Positions 26,161 through 35,776 of a stretch of 64,000 nucleotides of DNA are shown here, piece after piece. The stretch's first letter is position 1. Each line of letters starts with the position of its first letter. Source of the DNA: CAZFVY01 sp964522665 (GTDB lineage Bacteria > Verrucomicrobiota > Verrucomicrobiia > Limisphaerales > CAZFVY01); contig CAZFVY010000026.1 of the NCBI GenBank assembly GCA_964522665.1, positions 1 through 64,000 on the forward strand, in the 5' to 3' direction. Both the position numbers and the translations under genes were made by a program. A model generated the notes under the pieces. The model was given only the letters and a program-made list of their open reading frames with translations, did no database searches and was not told the origin of the DNA.

Positions 26161-28179
26161 TCAATGGGGTCGGACCGGGGCGTTGGTCGAGGGTTTCGGG
26201 GCGGGAGAGCGATCGAGCGCGCCGGGCAAGCGGGCGTTTTTCGGGCGAAACACCGACTTGTATTGGCCTTCCGCCGTCAGTTGGTCGGTGGCGAGGTCCC
26301 AATCGAGGGATTGGGTCTCGGTCAGGTCGGCCTGCGGGCTGGACGCCGTGGGAAGGCCGGTCATTTTGAGGCGGTTCAGGGCGCCGTCGTAAACCGCGTG
26401 CGCTCCGCGGGCGATCTTGTCGCCGCGTTCGATGACGACCGCCTGGTCGGCGATCATGTTCTCCAATTGCCCGGTGACGGGGTTCCATTTCGCGGTCAAG
26501 ATTTCACAACTGAGCTTGCGCGCGGCGGCCGGGCCGTTGGTGGTGGAGGTCGGATCGGGCAGACTGACGAAACGAACTTGATGCTCCGCGCGGAGGCTTT
26601 CGAGGCGGTTGGTCGTCGGGGAGAACTGAACGAAGACATTGCCGCAGGTCGCGGTCTCGGTGGGCCGGCCTTCGGCGGGAATGTTCAGGTGGACGTCGGT
26701 ATTGAATTCGGCCGAATTGGTCCGGAAGTTGGATTCACGGGCGAGAATCTCGATCATGTCGTTGGCGCGGGACGGCTTCCGCGGCGCGGCGCCCAGAACG
26801 GGCAGCAGCGAACCCTCGGGGCCGAGGAAGCGGGCCGGAAGCAGCGTGCGGGAGTTGCCGTCGGCCTGGAAGGAGCCGTGCGCGCGATCGAAGGTAAGGA
26901 GATCAGCGGCGCCTTCGCGGTCGTCCATTTTCCAACGCGCATGACCGGCGACTTCGAGCAATCCGGTCGTGGACATGTAGGTGGCGTGATCGCCCAGGAC
27001 CCGGCGCGAGCCGCTTTCGATAATGACCCCGGTTTCAGCGGTCATGGTCTGTGTTTTCGGTCCGGGCGGCGCGCCGGAGGTGCGGATGGCCAAGGTTTCG
27101 GCGGTCAATTGGTTGGTCACGGTTTCGCTCGGTTCAAGCGCGCGGACGTGGCCGGAAAAGAAGGCGTTTTCGGTGGCCGCGGCGGTGTCATTGCTCGAAC
27201 GAAAATCGTCGGCGAAAAGGTGGATGAACCGATTGGTGTTGGCGGGCGCGGGCGTCGCCGCGGCGGCCGTGGGAGTCCAGAGGTCAAGCGAACCGACCGA
27301 GTCCGCCGGGAGTTTGAGGAAGACGGCGCCCGTGGCGTGGTAATTATTTTGTTTGCCGTCCACGGTGAGGCGGTCACTGGTCCCCTCGCGCAAGCCCAGG
27401 CGCCAGGTGGTGGCGCCGGAGAGTTCGAGCAATTCGGTCGCCTCGGTGTACTCGGCGCGGGCGCCAGTCGCCCGCACGCCGTTTTGCTTGCCGATGATCG
27501 TGACCTTTTCTTCGGCGACGATCTTTTCGATGCGGTTCGGCGCCTCGCCTGGTTTGGCGCCGGCGTTACTCGGGAGTGCGATCGTCATGAGTTCACAGCG
27601 GAGGTCGAGTTGCGGGTCCTCGGCGTGGATCGCGTGGCGGTACGTGGCTTTGCCGCTGGACGGGGAGTAGGTGAGTTCGCCGGCGGTGATGCGGATGGTT
27701 TGGTTCGTGGATGGGACCAAGGCGACCGATGGGACTGGCGACGGCGCCTTGGCGGGGGCGTTCGTGGAGGATTTAATGATGATCGTGACGACATCGTTGG
27801 AGATAGTCAGGGCGGAGGTCGCGCGGTTCCAAAGGAAGCCCTCGCCGGTGATGGAGGATTGGCCGTCCATGCTGTGGACCTCGATGCGACCGGGGGAGGA
27901 GGCGGTCTGGCCGCCGCGATCCCAGGTGCATTGCGGCGCGCGAATCTGCGTCTGCGGCTTGCCATCCGGGCCGAGGTTGTCGATGCGCAGATCGTGGATT
28001 GACCAGACGTCGTTGGAAAGCTGCACCGCGCGTTGCCCGTAGAGGATTGAACGATGCTCGGATTGGTCCGGCGCGACGGTGAAGCCGACGATCGGCTCGG
28101 TCGTGACCCGGGAAGCTTTCGCCGGGCGATCGGCGGCGGAGGCGGCGAAAGATGTCAGTAGAAGCGCCGCGCAACTCAC
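26161..28179 (-). CDS. LptC/LptA (OstA)-like periplasmic LPS transport protein
   Basis: Large exported protein of the OstA/LptA superfamily, about 672 residues from the GTG at 28179; LptA and LptC of E. coli are each under 200. After a hydrophobic export segment (LVSCAALLLTSFAASAA) an LptC-like part (about nt 27700-28110) has the VQLSNDVWSIHDLRIDNLG and TGEGFLWNRATSALTISNDV patterns. Further OstA-like repeats follow, each with A-x-Y-x-x-x-x-x-L-x-L-x-G and I-x-x-Q/E features, e.g. GARAEYTEATELLELSG, DHATYMSTTGLLEVAG, GAHAVYDGALNRLKMTG. No ATG fits; the frame remains open to 28734 but crosses intergenic repeats, so the true start lies near 28180-28240 and may be non-standard. It probably provides the periplasmic bridge between LptB2FG and LptD/E. 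Confidence 0.75.
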   Translation of the reverse strand: MSCAALLLTSFAASAADRPAKASRVTTEPIVGFTVAPDQSEHRSILYGQRAVQLSNDVWSIHDLRIDNLGPDGKPQTQIRAPQCTWDRGGQTASSPGRIEVHSMDGQSSITGEGFLWNRATSALTISNDVVTIIIKSSTNAPAKAPSPVPSVALVPSTNQTIRITAGELTYSPSSGKATYRHAIHAEDPQLDLRCELMTIALPSNAGAKPGEAPNRIEKIVAEEKVTIIGKQNGVRATGARAEYTEATELLELSGATTWRLGLREGTSDRLTVDGKQNNYHATGAVFLKLPADSVGSLDLWTPTAAAATPAPANTNRFIHLFADDFRSSNDTAAATENAFFSGHVRALEPSETVTNQLTAETLAIRTSGAPPGPKTQTMTAETGVIIESGSRRVLGDHATYMSTTGLLEVAGHARWKMDDREGAADLLTFDRAHGSFQADGNSRTLLPARFLGPEGSLLPVLGAAPRKPSRANDMIEILARESNFRTNSAEFNTDVHLNIPAEGRPTETATCGNVFVQFSPTTNRLESLRAEHQVRFVSLPDPTSTTNGPAAARKLSCEILTAKWNPVTGQLENMIADQAVVIERGDKIARGAHAVYDGALNRLKMTGLPTASSPQADLTETQSLDWDLATDQLTAEGQYKSVFRPKNARLPGALDRSPAPKPSTNAPVRPH

Positions 28180-28246
28180 GAGGGCGAGAATAGTCCGTCG
28201 GAAGGCCCTGGCGGGCCGGTCTCTGAAGCGGACGAGGGTGCGGTGG

Positions 28247-28268
28247 GTAGGAGGGACCTCCCTCCTAC
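28247..28268. repeat. Perfect hairpin gtaggaggga/tccctcctac
   Basis: Ten-base arms with a two-base centre, directly next to the likely 5' end of the LptC/A-like gene. It appears to be part of a REP-like intergenic sequence. Confidence 0.55.
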
Positions 28269-28380
28269 GCTCCGCCGCGGAGCGGCGAACTTCCAAGGCG
28301 CGTCGAAGCTGAATGCGAAGACGGGCGCGCTGCGAAGTCGCCGCGCGCGTCCGTGCGGGCGGGACGAACGATTCGCGAGG
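28265..28380. repeat. Dispersed repeat, family 1 copy B
   Basis: The core 28315-28380 (gcgaagacgggcgcgctgcg... then gcgggcgggacgaacg) matches 11460-11520 in the same orientation. Confidence 0.5.
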
Positions 28381-28577
28381 GGCGATTGACGCGAGAGGCA
28401 CCCGGGGCGAGGCGGACACGCAACGTTGCGCCGCTATGGCGCGGCGCTGACGGCGCAGCGCGCCATCCCTACCACGGAGAGCGATGCCAGGCGCGATGTC
28501 CTTACCCGCAATGCGTCCACGGCGATCTCGCTCGTCGGGGCGGGAGCTTCCCTGGTCGTAGTCTTGGCGCATCCGGG

Positions 28578-29396
28578 TCAACGATGGGTGAGGGCGGCGC
28601 GGATCGCCAGCAATTCCCGCAGCAGCGCGGGCAGGTCGCGCAACGGGATCATGTTCGGACCGTCGCTCAGCGCCTGGTCCGGGTCGGGGTGGGTTTCGAT
28701 GAACAGACCGTCGGCGCCGGCGGCGATGGCGCAACGGGCGAGCACCGGGGCGAATTCGCGCTGGCCGCTGGATTTGTCGCCGCCGCCGCCCGGCAGTTGA
28801 ACCGAGTGCGTGGCGTCAAAAATGACCGGGAAGCCGAACCGGCGGAGTTGCGGGATCGAGCGCATGTCGGCGACGAGATTGTGGTAACCGAACGTCGTGC
28901 CCCGTTCGGTGACGAGCAATTTGTCGCCGCCGGCCGAAGCGGCCTTTTGGATGACTTGCCCCATTTCCGCCGGTGAAAGGAATTGGCCTTTCTTTAGATT
29001 CACGATCCGGCCGGTGCCGACGGCGGTGGTGATCAAATCGGTCTGCCGGCAGAGAAACGCCGGGATTTGCAGAATATCGACGCCTTCGGCGGCCGCCTTC
29101 GCCTGGGCTTCATCGTGGACATCGGTGAGGACCGGCACGGTGAGTGCGTGGCGAATCCGGCCAAGGATTTGCAATCCCTCCGCGAGACCGGGGCCGCGAA
29201 AACTCTTCGCGGAAGTGCGGTTGGCCTTATCGTAGCTCGCCTTGAAAATGTAGTTGATGTCGAGCTTGCGGCAGGCGCGTTGGAGCGTGGTGGCGACCGT
29301 GCGGCAAAGCGCTTCGCTCTCGATCACGCAAGGGCCGGCGATCAGCGTGAGTTTGCGCGTCGATTTGAGCGTTCGCCAGAGTTGGTTCGAGGTCAT
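28578..29396 (-). CDS. kdsA: 3-deoxy-8-phosphooctulonate synthase KdsA
   Basis: KDO-8-phosphate synthase, condensing phosphoenolpyruvate with arabinose-5-phosphate for the KDO of lipid A core. The ATG at 29394-29396 gives 272 residues, normal for the family; the frame runs upstream without plausible content. Motifs: TLIAGPCVIESE, FKASYDKANRTS, F-R-G-P-G-L, V-L-T-D-V-H-D-E, LQIPAFLCRQTDL, and FDATHSVQLPGGGGDKSSGQR. The last part and the E-x-H-P-D-P-D-x-A-L-S-D-G-P-N end confirm KdsA over DAHP synthase. The Cys in GPCVIE does not by itself decide between metal-dependent and metal-independent classes. It lies upstream of the lpt genes on the same strand. Confidence 0.96.
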   Translation of the reverse strand: MTSNQLWRTLKSTRKLTLIAGPCVIESEALCRTVATTLQRACRKLDINYIFKASYDKANRTSAKSFRGPGLAEGLQILGRIRHALTVPVLTDVHDEAQAKAAAEGVDILQIPAFLCRQTDLITTAVGTGRIVNLKKGQFLSPAEMGQVIQKAASAGGDKLLVTERGTTFGYHNLVADMRSIPQLRRFGFPVIFDATHSVQLPGGGGDKSSGQREFAPVLARCAIAAGADGLFIETHPDPDQALSDGPNMIPLRDLPALLRELLAIRAALTHR

Positions 29397-29575
29397 TGAA
29401 CGAGGCGCGGGTTTGGGTCGGACCGCTTCGCCATCCAAGCGGGGCGCGAATGGTTGAAACGCCGCGGGTCGGACGCGGTTGGCTGGCTCATGGGCATTAG
29501 ACCAATGCCTGATCTTTCCGTTCGCGCGGCGTCCTGGCGGTCCCGGTCGGGACAACTCGAACGCCGCGGTCGGGC

Positions 29576-30886
29576 TTAGATAACCATCCCATGCGGGATG
29601 ACGCCATTCTTCGGCACGACCACGACGCCGTCACGAATGTAATAGAGCGGGTGATCGAAATTCTCCGGCTTGCCGGCGGGCGAGATCACGACATTGTCAC
29701 CGATCCGGGCGTTCTTATCGATGATGGCGTTTTCGATGCGGGTGTTCGAACCGATGCCGACCCGGGGCCGGCCCGCCGCTTCATTGTGCCGAATCGAGGG
29801 ATCGGATTCGTAAAAGTCGCAACCCATGACGACGGCGCGGTGCAGATGGCTGCCGGCGCCGACCACGCTGCGGATGCCGACGATACTTTGCGAGATGCGG
29901 GCATGATTGATGATGCAACCATCCGAGACCACCGCATGATCGATCTGGGCGCCGTTGATCTTGGAGGCCGGCAGGAAGCGCGGGCGGGTAAAAATTGGGG
30001 CGCTCATGTCGAAAAAGTTGAACCGCGGCAACTCTGAGGTCATGTCGAGGTTCGCCTCGAAGAAGGAGCGAATCGTTCCGATGTCCTCCCAATAACCCTG
30101 GAAGACGTAGGAGAAGACCCGGTGGGTGCCGATGGCGATCGGGATGATGTGCTTGCCAAAGTCGGTAAAGGTATTGTCCAGCAGCTTCAGCAGAATATCG
30201 CGATTGAAAACGTAGATGCCCATCGAGGCGAGAAAGCGGTCGTCCTGGCCGGGTATCTCGAGCCGCGAAAACCACTCGTGATCGAGCCGGAGGGAATCGA
30301 GCACCTGGGGATCCTTCGGCTTTTCGACAAAGCGGTTGATCCGTAATTCCGGGCTGATCTGCATGATGCCCAGGGACTGGGCGTCGGTGCGGCTGACCGG
30401 GATCGTGGCGATCGTCAGGTCGGCGTTGGTCTCGGCGTGTTGGGCGATCAACGGACGGAAGTCCATGCGGTACAATTGGTCGCCGCTCAGGATCAGCACG
30501 TAGTCGAAATCGTGATTGAGGAAATGTTGCAGGTTTTTGCGAACGGCGTCGGCCGTTCCCTGATACCACGAGGTGTCGGAAAAGGTCTGCTCCGCCGCCA
30601 GGATTTCGACGAAGCCGCCATAGAAATGATCGAACTTGTACGACTGGGAAATGTGCCGGTGAAGCGAGGCCGAGTTGAATTGGGTCAGCAAGTAAACCCG
30701 CTTGAAGCCGGAATTGATGCAGTTCGAGATCGGAATATCAACCAGCCGGTACTTGCCGGCCAGCGGAACGGCCGGCTTGGAACGGTCCTTGGTCAGCGGG
30801 AATAGCCGGGTGCCTTGGCCGCCGCCCATGATGACTGAGAGGACGTTGCTGGTATTGGTGGAAAGCCGGACATTGGTCGTTGGCAT
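29576..30886 (-). CDS. glgC: Glucose-1-phosphate adenylyltransferase GlgC
   Basis: ADP-glucose pyrophosphorylase for glycogen synthesis, 436 residues from the ATG at 30884-30886. The nucleotidyltransferase domain has VIMGGGQGTRLFPLTKDRSKPA-type signature (catalytic/allosteric basic residues), KYRLVDIPISNCINSG, the WYQGTADAVRKNL region and D-Y-V-L-I-L-S-G-D-Q-L-Y-R-M-D. The substrate site FVEKPKDPQVL and a C-terminal left-handed beta-helix (hexapeptide-like GCIINHARISQSIVGIRS) follow. This is full length with no deviation in key motifs. It stands 180 bp from the kdsA start on the same strand; no other glg gene is in the window. Confidence 0.96.
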   Translation of the reverse strand: MPTTNVRLSTNTSNVLSVIMGGGQGTRLFPLTKDRSKPAVPLAGKYRLVDIPISNCINSGFKRVYLLTQFNSASLHRHISQSYKFDHFYGGFVEILAAEQTFSDTSWYQGTADAVRKNLQHFLNHDFDYVLILSGDQLYRMDFRPLIAQHAETNADLTIATIPVSRTDAQSLGIMQISPELRINRFVEKPKDPQVLDSLRLDHEWFSRLEIPGQDDRFLASMGIYVFNRDILLKLLDNTFTDFGKHIIPIAIGTHRVFSYVFQGYWEDIGTIRSFFEANLDMTSELPRFNFFDMSAPIFTRPRFLPASKINGAQIDHAVVSDGCIINHARISQSIVGIRSVVGAGSHLHRAVVMGCDFYESDPSIRHNEAAGRPRVGIGSNTRIENAIIDKNARIGDNVVISPAGKPENFDHPLYYIRDGVVVVPKNGVIPHGMVI

Positions 30887-31017
30887 AGGACGGGTCTTGT
30901 TCGAGTCGCGCGAATGATTCCGATGCCGATATTTAAGCGGGATCGCGCGCCCGGGGCAAGCCAATCCGCGTTTTCAACCGCCAAAGCAGGCTCTCGCTTC
31001 GGCTGATGGGAGCCCGG

Positions 31018-31926
31018 TCACGGCTGACCGGGAGCAACCGCAAGGGCGGCGCCCGCGGCGCCGCTGTGGGCATCGAGATGAAGCGACCACCAGCACTCCA
31101 CGGCGTCACAGCGAAGGTCGTTGGGCTTATAGGCGCTGGTGTGCCCGTCGGCGAAAGCGTAATTGGCTCGGCCGTTGTGTCGGCGGCATCCGTAATCGCC
31201 TTGCTGAAGCCGATTGAACCCCGGGTCATCTTCGGAGCCGGAAGTGATGTATTTGATCCACCAGTTGTCGTCGCTCCAAAGATCCGTCCCGCTGCCACCG
31301 TCGCCGAACCAGATCAATTTCGACGCCGACGTAATCTCGGTGGATTTGTGCAACCCCTCGTAGTAGCCCTGTTCCTTCGGTCGGCCAAACGGCATCGAGC
31401 TGACCCGCGCGGTCGGATTGGGATCATCCCGGACGGGAATCCAGTGGGCGCCCGCGACGCCGATGCCGCTGGCGTTCCAGACCTCGAACTGGCTTGGATA
31501 ACCATAGAGATGGCTCCAGTCCGTGCCGGCGGCGAGCGGGAAGCCGCCTAACGCCGCGTCGTAGGGCGAGATTCCGTCGGCGTAAACCGCCACCCGTTCC
31601 GCCGGACAATCAAAAAGCCGGGGCGCGCGCCCGACGTAATCCCAGAGCACGACCCGATAAGTCGTCTCGGCTGTCCCGCCGCCGGAAGCCGGGCGCACAT
31701 CCTGGAGCGGGTTCAACCAATCACCGTTGTCCAAAGCATAGGTCATCGCCGCCAACGCCAACTGTCGTTGGTTGGTGGAACAGATGATCGCCCGGGCCTT
31801 ATCCTGTGACTTGCTCAACGCGGGCAGCAACATGGAGGCGAGAACGGCGATCACCGCGATGACGACGAGCAATTCAATCAGCGTAAAGCCGTTCTCGCGT
31901 AGGCCTGGGGATTTTGAGTTCATCAT
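31018..31926 (-). CDS. Prepilin-like protein with H-X9-DG motif
   Basis: Type II secretion/pilin-like protein of 302 residues. After a short leader comes [18 protein letters not shown], the N-methylation/cleavage motif with G14/F15 junction and E19. Near the C-terminus [13 protein letters not shown] matches the H-X9-DG signature of the DUF1559-like proteins that are hugely expanded in Planctomycetes and Verrucomicrobia. Such proteins are thought to be exported pseudopilins of unknown role. Two tandem ATG codons (31921-31926) offer equivalent starts. It appears monocistronic. Confidence 0.9.
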   Translation of the reverse strand: MMNSKSPGLRENGFTLIELLVVIAVIAVLASMLLPALSKSQDKARAIICSTNQRQLALAAMTYALDNGDWLNPLQDVRPASGGGTAETTYRVVLWDYVGRAPRLFDCPAERVAVYADGISPYDAALGGFPLAAGTDWSHLYGYPSQFEVWNASGIGVAGAHWIPVRDDPNPTARVSSMPFGRPKEQGYYEGLHKSTEITSASKLIWFGDGGSGTDLWSDDNWWIKYITSGSEDDPGFNRLQQGDYGCRRHNGRANYAFADGHTSAYKPNDLRCDAVECWWSLHLDAHSGAAGAALAVAPGQP

Positions 31927-32180
31927 TGGAGAGTTGGACCGTGGCGCTGAGTGGGCGTCACACCGTAATGTTTGACCGGCGCCGCCACGAAAAAGCAGCC
32001 GCTGAGTTGAATGCTCGATCCGGATCTACGCCAGCCACGCAGCTTCGACTTCGCGGCCGCGCGTTTTGTTCAAAACAAATGGAGCGCGCCGCATGGGTTG
32101 ACCACGCGGCATTTTTCAGGATCGTGGGGCAAGTTTTCGACGTGACGGCGGGAGGGCGGTGAGGTCCAATTCGGAGCGCA

Positions 32181-33320
32181 ATGGAACGGAGTGTATTCAG
32201 GGGTTGGTCGGGTGCGGCGGCAAAGGCGCTCGTGAGCGCAGCGATCGCGCTACTGGGTTTAGCTGACGGGCGGTTGGCAGCGTCGGCGGCCGAGGCGGCG
32301 CCAGGTTTGACGCCGCTCGGATCGATCCCGCTGGCCGGCGTGGAAGGGCGGCTTGACCATCTGGCGGTGGATGTTCGCGGGCGGCGCCTCTTCGTCGCCG
32401 GATTGGAGAATCATTCGGTCGAAGTGGTTGATCTGGCCAGGCGCCGGCGTATCCGCGAGTTGACTGGCGTCAACGAGCCGCAAGGTTTGGTGTTCGTCCC
32501 CGAGCGGAATCGGCTATTTATCTGTTTTCGCGGCGACGGCACGTGCCGCAGCTTCGACGCCACGACGTTGCGGGAAGGTCCGTGGCTTGACGTGGGGCGG
32601 AATGCCGACAACGCGCGGTTCGACCCGGCGTCGCAATGCCTCTACATCGGCTCCGGCGGCGAACCCGGCCCGGGGCGATTGACCGCGATCGACCTGGTTT
32701 CCTTGCTGCCGACCGAACTAGGCGGGCAGCCGGCGCCGCCCCACTCGCCCGCCGATTTCTTGCTCGACCGGCCCCGACAGGCGGACGCCAAGCTGGAAAT
32801 GGAGCTTCCCGGACACCCGGAATCGTTCCACCTCGATCCCGCGACTCATCGGGTTCTCGTGAATGTCCCGGACGAACACAAAGTTTTTGTGATTAACGTG
32901 GCGACCAATGGCCTGACCGTCGCCACAACCTGGCCGGTGACCATCGGTGAAAAGAATTTCCCGATGGCGTTCGACGCCGGGTCGCGACGGATGTTTCTCG
33001 CCTGCCGGCGCCCGGCGCTCGTCGCCGCTTACGACGCGGATGCGGGAACGCTCCTCGCCCAGGCTCCCTGCGTTGGGGACGCCGACGACCTGTTTTACGA
33101 CGCTGCGTCCCGGCGGCTTTACGTCATCGGCGGCGAGGGGTTCGTCGATGTTTTTTCCGTCGCCGAGAAGGGAGCGGAACTCACCCGCCTGGCCCACGCG
33201 CCGACGGCGCCGCGGGCGCGGACCGGCTTGCTTATCCCCGAGTTGCACCTGCTGGTGGTCGCGGCGCCGCGCGTCAGCCGCAGCCCCGCCGCGGTCTTGC
33301 TGTTCCAAACCAAGCTTTAG
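32181..33320 (+). CDS. Secreted YncE-like beta-propeller protein
   Basis: Exported seven-bladed propeller-like protein of 379 residues. Signal peptide: basic start followed by ALVSAAIALLGLADG. Repeats of the YncE/40-residue YVTN kind follow: RLDHLAVDVRGRRLFVAGL, P-Q-G-L-V-F-V-P-E-R-N-R-L-F-I, and FHLDPATHRVLVNVPDEHKV. No catalytic motif is visible. Such proteins often accompany redox or metal uptake genes; here the next gene (convergent) is a TonB-dependent receptor. The function is unknown. Confidence 0.75.
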   Translation: MERSVFRGWSGAAAKALVSAAIALLGLADGRLAASAAEAAPGLTPLGSIPLAGVEGRLDHLAVDVRGRRLFVAGLENHSVEVVDLARRRRIRELTGVNEPQGLVFVPERNRLFICFRGDGTCRSFDATTLREGPWLDVGRNADNARFDPASQCLYIGSGGEPGPGRLTAIDLVSLLPTELGGQPAPPHSPADFLLDRPRQADAKLEMELPGHPESFHLDPATHRVLVNVPDEHKVFVINVATNGLTVATTWPVTIGEKNFPMAFDAGSRRMFLACRRPALVAAYDADAGTLLAQAPCVGDADDLFYDAASRRLYVIGGEGFVDVFSVAEKGAELTRLAHAPTAPRARTGLLIPELHLLVVAAPRVSRSPAAVLLFQTKL

Positions 33321-33373
33321 CCCGGCCAGCGTGGCGCCGCGATCGGCGCGGTGGATGAATCTCGATTCGCCGA

Positions 33374-35599
33374 TCAGAAGTCCAACGTGATTCCGCCGTA
33401 AATGGACCGGCGGGCGCCGTATTGCGAGGCGGAGATGCCCAGACCGCTGCCATCGCGCAGTCGGTAAACCTCGTCGAGCACGTTCGCGCAATCGACGCGC
33501 AGTTTCACGTCGCGCAGGCCTTTGGCCCGCAGATGAAAGGAATGTTCGACACCGAGACTCACCGGATAGTAGCCAGGTAGTTTTTCCGTGTTCGCAAAGC
33601 CTTTCCGCAGACCGTAGCCGTAGAGAACGTCGAGGTAGAAGAGGGTATCCTTTTGCCAGGTGTAGCTGGCGCCGGCGGAGGCGGTGTAACGGCCTTCGTG
33701 ATCGAGTTGCACATCGTGCGTCTGAATGTACGCCAACTCCGCCGCGGGAAACTCGAACTGAGCGGAGTTAATCTCGCGGGCGCTCGTCGCGACAAACGAA
33801 AGATTCGCGAACGTCGAGAATGGGCCGCGCTTGAATGTCGTGCTGAGTTCCGATCCCAAGACCGTACCGCGCTGATAGCTGAACGGGGAGAGGATGACCG
33901 CGCTGCCAAACTGGCCGAGGTCGATCAGATTTCGCGCTTGCTTATAAAATGCGTCCGCCGTCGCCTGCCAGTCCGGCGTGAGCTGCCGCGAGAGACCGGC
34001 GTCAAAATAATGGGCGCGTTCGACCCGGGTGGGATCGTCCTGCTCAACGCCCGGCGCGGCGCTGGTTCCGGCGAATTTCTGGAGGGTCGCGGGCGGAACA
34101 TATTGCACGGACGGCGGCGTGAAGTAGCGCGCGTACCCGGCGTGCGCCGACGTACGCTCATTGATTTGCCAGACCAGGTTTAGGCGCGGACTCAATTGGC
34201 CTTCATGATCGAACGAAGCGTCGAAGCGATCGAAGCGGGCGCCATAGTTCAACGTCACTGGATCGGCCAGGCGCCACTCGTCTTGCAGGTAAACGCCGGC
34301 GGTTACGCCTTGCAGCCCATGGCGATCGGCCAGGTCGAGCGGTTGGTCTGAAATCTGGCGACCCCCGGAGTCAACCGGGAAGACCTGGCTCGCGGTCTGC
34401 AGTGTTTCCAGGGTCTCGTCCGCCAGGAGGCCGACCCGCAACGTGTGGTGGTCGCCCACTAATTCCGAGGCGTCAAATTGGACGCCGTTCGCGAAGAAGC
34501 CGTTCTGGACGCGCGCCGCGACGCCCTGGAAAATCAGGTCACCGACCGAGTCGGGATTGAAGCGAATCCGGCCGTACCGAGTATAAGCGGAGGCCTGGAG
34601 CGAGAGCTGGCCCAAGGTTTTTTGATAGGCCAGAACGGCGTAGTAGTTCTGCTCGTTTTGATTCTCGTTGACGGTCGCGGAATTAGCCGTGGGGTAGCCG
34701 GACAGCTCGAACTTCGGCGCGAGCGCCGGGGTATCCGGGAGTTGGAAATCGGCGTAAGAAGAATTCAGGAGCAGGCTGAGGCGGCTCGTTTCGTCCGGGA
34801 GGTAGGAGAGGTACGCGAAAGCCTTGTCTTGGCTGGTGTAATCATGCAAGGGGCGAACCGTGGGGGCGGGATTTTCGATGCCGAGGTCGTTGTGCCGGTA
34901 GGAAGTCGTGACGAAGTATTCCAGCTTCCCAGTCACGCCCCCAAGCTGAAGGCTCGGTTGGAACGTGTCATACGCGCCGCCGTAAATCGATAATTCGTTC
35001 GCCTTGAGGGTATTGCCCGATTTGGTCGTAACATCGACGATACCGGCCGTGCGGAATCCGAACTGGGCTGGCAGGCTGCCGTCGATCAGGGTGACCGAGT
35101 GAATCAGCCGCGTGTCGAGCTCCTGACCGAAACCGTTCAACCCCTCCGGCAGCAGTACGCCGTTGACGCGGTACGTCAAATCACCGTGTTCCCCGCGCAC
35201 ATGAACTTCGCCGAGCGAGTCGGCGACGACGCCCGGCGCGCGCAAGAGCGCCTGGCTGAATGGGGCGTTCTCGCCCTGCGGCAGCGCGGCGATTTGGCGC
35301 GGTCCGATCGTGTAGGTCACCGCGCCCAACGCCGGCGCGATTTGCTCGCGGTCCGCGTCCAAATCCGCCGTGACCACGATGGTCTCCAATTTGGTTGGGG
35401 AATTGGTCGATTTTCCGAGCGAGTCTAGCGCGGGCGCCGCGATTGGAGGCGGGTGGGCGGCGTCGGTCGCGTCAGGTGCAACGGTGGGCGGCGCCGCGAG
35501 GGCGCCGACGGGCAGGGAAATGAGCAGCGTCCACCGGAGCCTCCGCGGCCCTGCGTCGAGGAGGCCCGGGCCGCGTTTGGCATTGCGTTGCGTTTGCAC
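33374..35599 (-). CDS. TonB-dependent outer-membrane receptor
   Basis: Outer-membrane receptor of 741 residues with a GTG start at 35599. A signal-like segment (LRWTLLISLPVGALAAP) is followed by a Pro/Ala-rich linker, a TonB-box-like L-E-T-I-V-V-T-A-D near residue 70, a plug domain with R-A-P-G-V-V-A-D and V-H-V-R-G-E-H-G-D-L-T-Y-R-V-N-G-V, and a beta-barrel ending in an aromatic residue (GGITLDF). It is divergent from a DtxR/MntR-type repressor with a 177-bp AT-rich spacer between them, so import of a metal chelate such as iron or manganese is likely. Cobalamin is an alternative, but I found no cobalamin riboswitch. The substrate is inferred only from context. Confidence 0.88.
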   Translation of the reverse strand: MQTQRNAKRGPGLLDAGPRRLRWTLLISLPVGALAAPPTVAPDATDAAHPPPIAAPALDSLGKSTNSPTKLETIVVTADLDADREQIAPALGAVTYTIGPRQIAALPQGENAPFSQALLRAPGVVADSLGEVHVRGEHGDLTYRVNGVLLPEGLNGFGQELDTRLIHSVTLIDGSLPAQFGFRTAGIVDVTTKSGNTLKANELSIYGGAYDTFQPSLQLGGVTGKLEYFVTTSYRHNDLGIENPAPTVRPLHDYTSQDKAFAYLSYLPDETSRLSLLLNSSYADFQLPDTPALAPKFELSGYPTANSATVNENQNEQNYYAVLAYQKTLGQLSLQASAYTRYGRIRFNPDSVGDLIFQGVAARVQNGFFANGVQFDASELVGDHHTLRVGLLADETLETLQTASQVFPVDSGGRQISDQPLDLADRHGLQGVTAGVYLQDEWRLADPVTLNYGARFDRFDASFDHEGQLSPRLNLVWQINERTSAHAGYARYFTPPSVQYVPPATLQKFAGTSAAPGVEQDDPTRVERAHYFDAGLSRQLTPDWQATADAFYKQARNLIDLGQFGSAVILSPFSYQRGTVLGSELSTTFKRGPFSTFANLSFVATSAREINSAQFEFPAAELAYIQTHDVQLDHEGRYTASAGASYTWQKDTLFYLDVLYGYGLRKGFANTEKLPGYYPVSLGVEHSFHLRAKGLRDVKLRVDCANVLDEVYRLRDGSGLGISASQYGARRSIYGGITLDF

Positions 35600-35652
35600 G
35601 GTGAGTAGCGCGCCGCGAAGCCGGAAGGGCTCGCGCGGCTGGCGGATACTGT

Positions 35653-35708
35653 TGATCCTAAGATAATGTTAAGTCAAATAAAATGTTATTATATAAATAC
35701 ATTATTAG
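35653..35708. promoter_or_regulatory. AT-rich divergent promoter/operator region
   Basis: An exceptionally AT-rich patch in this GC-rich region lies between the receptor and the DtxR-type gene. It contains two direct copies of aatgtta about 20 bp apart (near 35666 and 35683) and a tattatataaata stretch suited to -10 boxes. It is the natural place for a metal-responsive operator controlling both genes. No close match to the classic DtxR or MntR boxes was seen. Confidence 0.4.
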
Positions 35709-35776
35709 TCCGTTGAATATCCGAGGCCCGGAGAAAACGATGGTCAGCGTTCGCGGGCGCATGCTACAAGGCGGCG

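Larger units (their letters stand above)
28180..28577. other. Spacer between kdsA and the LptC/A-like gene, with repeats
   Basis: About 400 bp. It holds a near-perfect hairpin (28247-28268), a dispersed-repeat copy (28265-28380) and GC-rich palindromic pieces around cgccgctatggcgcggcg (about 28431-28448). The 5' end of the LptC/A-like gene probably lies at its left edge; no other gene is evident. Confidence 0.5.

Noticed and set aside
25351..28002. Plus-strand 883-residue open frame
   Set aside because: It is antisense to lptB and the LptC/A-like gene, whose motifs are intact, and its Gly/Val/Arg-rich composition is that of a GC-rich shadow frame.
28180..28734. N-terminal extension of the LptC/A-like protein
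   Set aside because: The extra codons read through intergenic repeats and a hairpin and give Arg-rich sequence before a clear signal peptide.
35600..35776. Cobalamin riboswitch upstream of the TonB-dependent receptor
   Set aside because: The spacer is AT-rich and short and lacks the conserved B12-box sequence.
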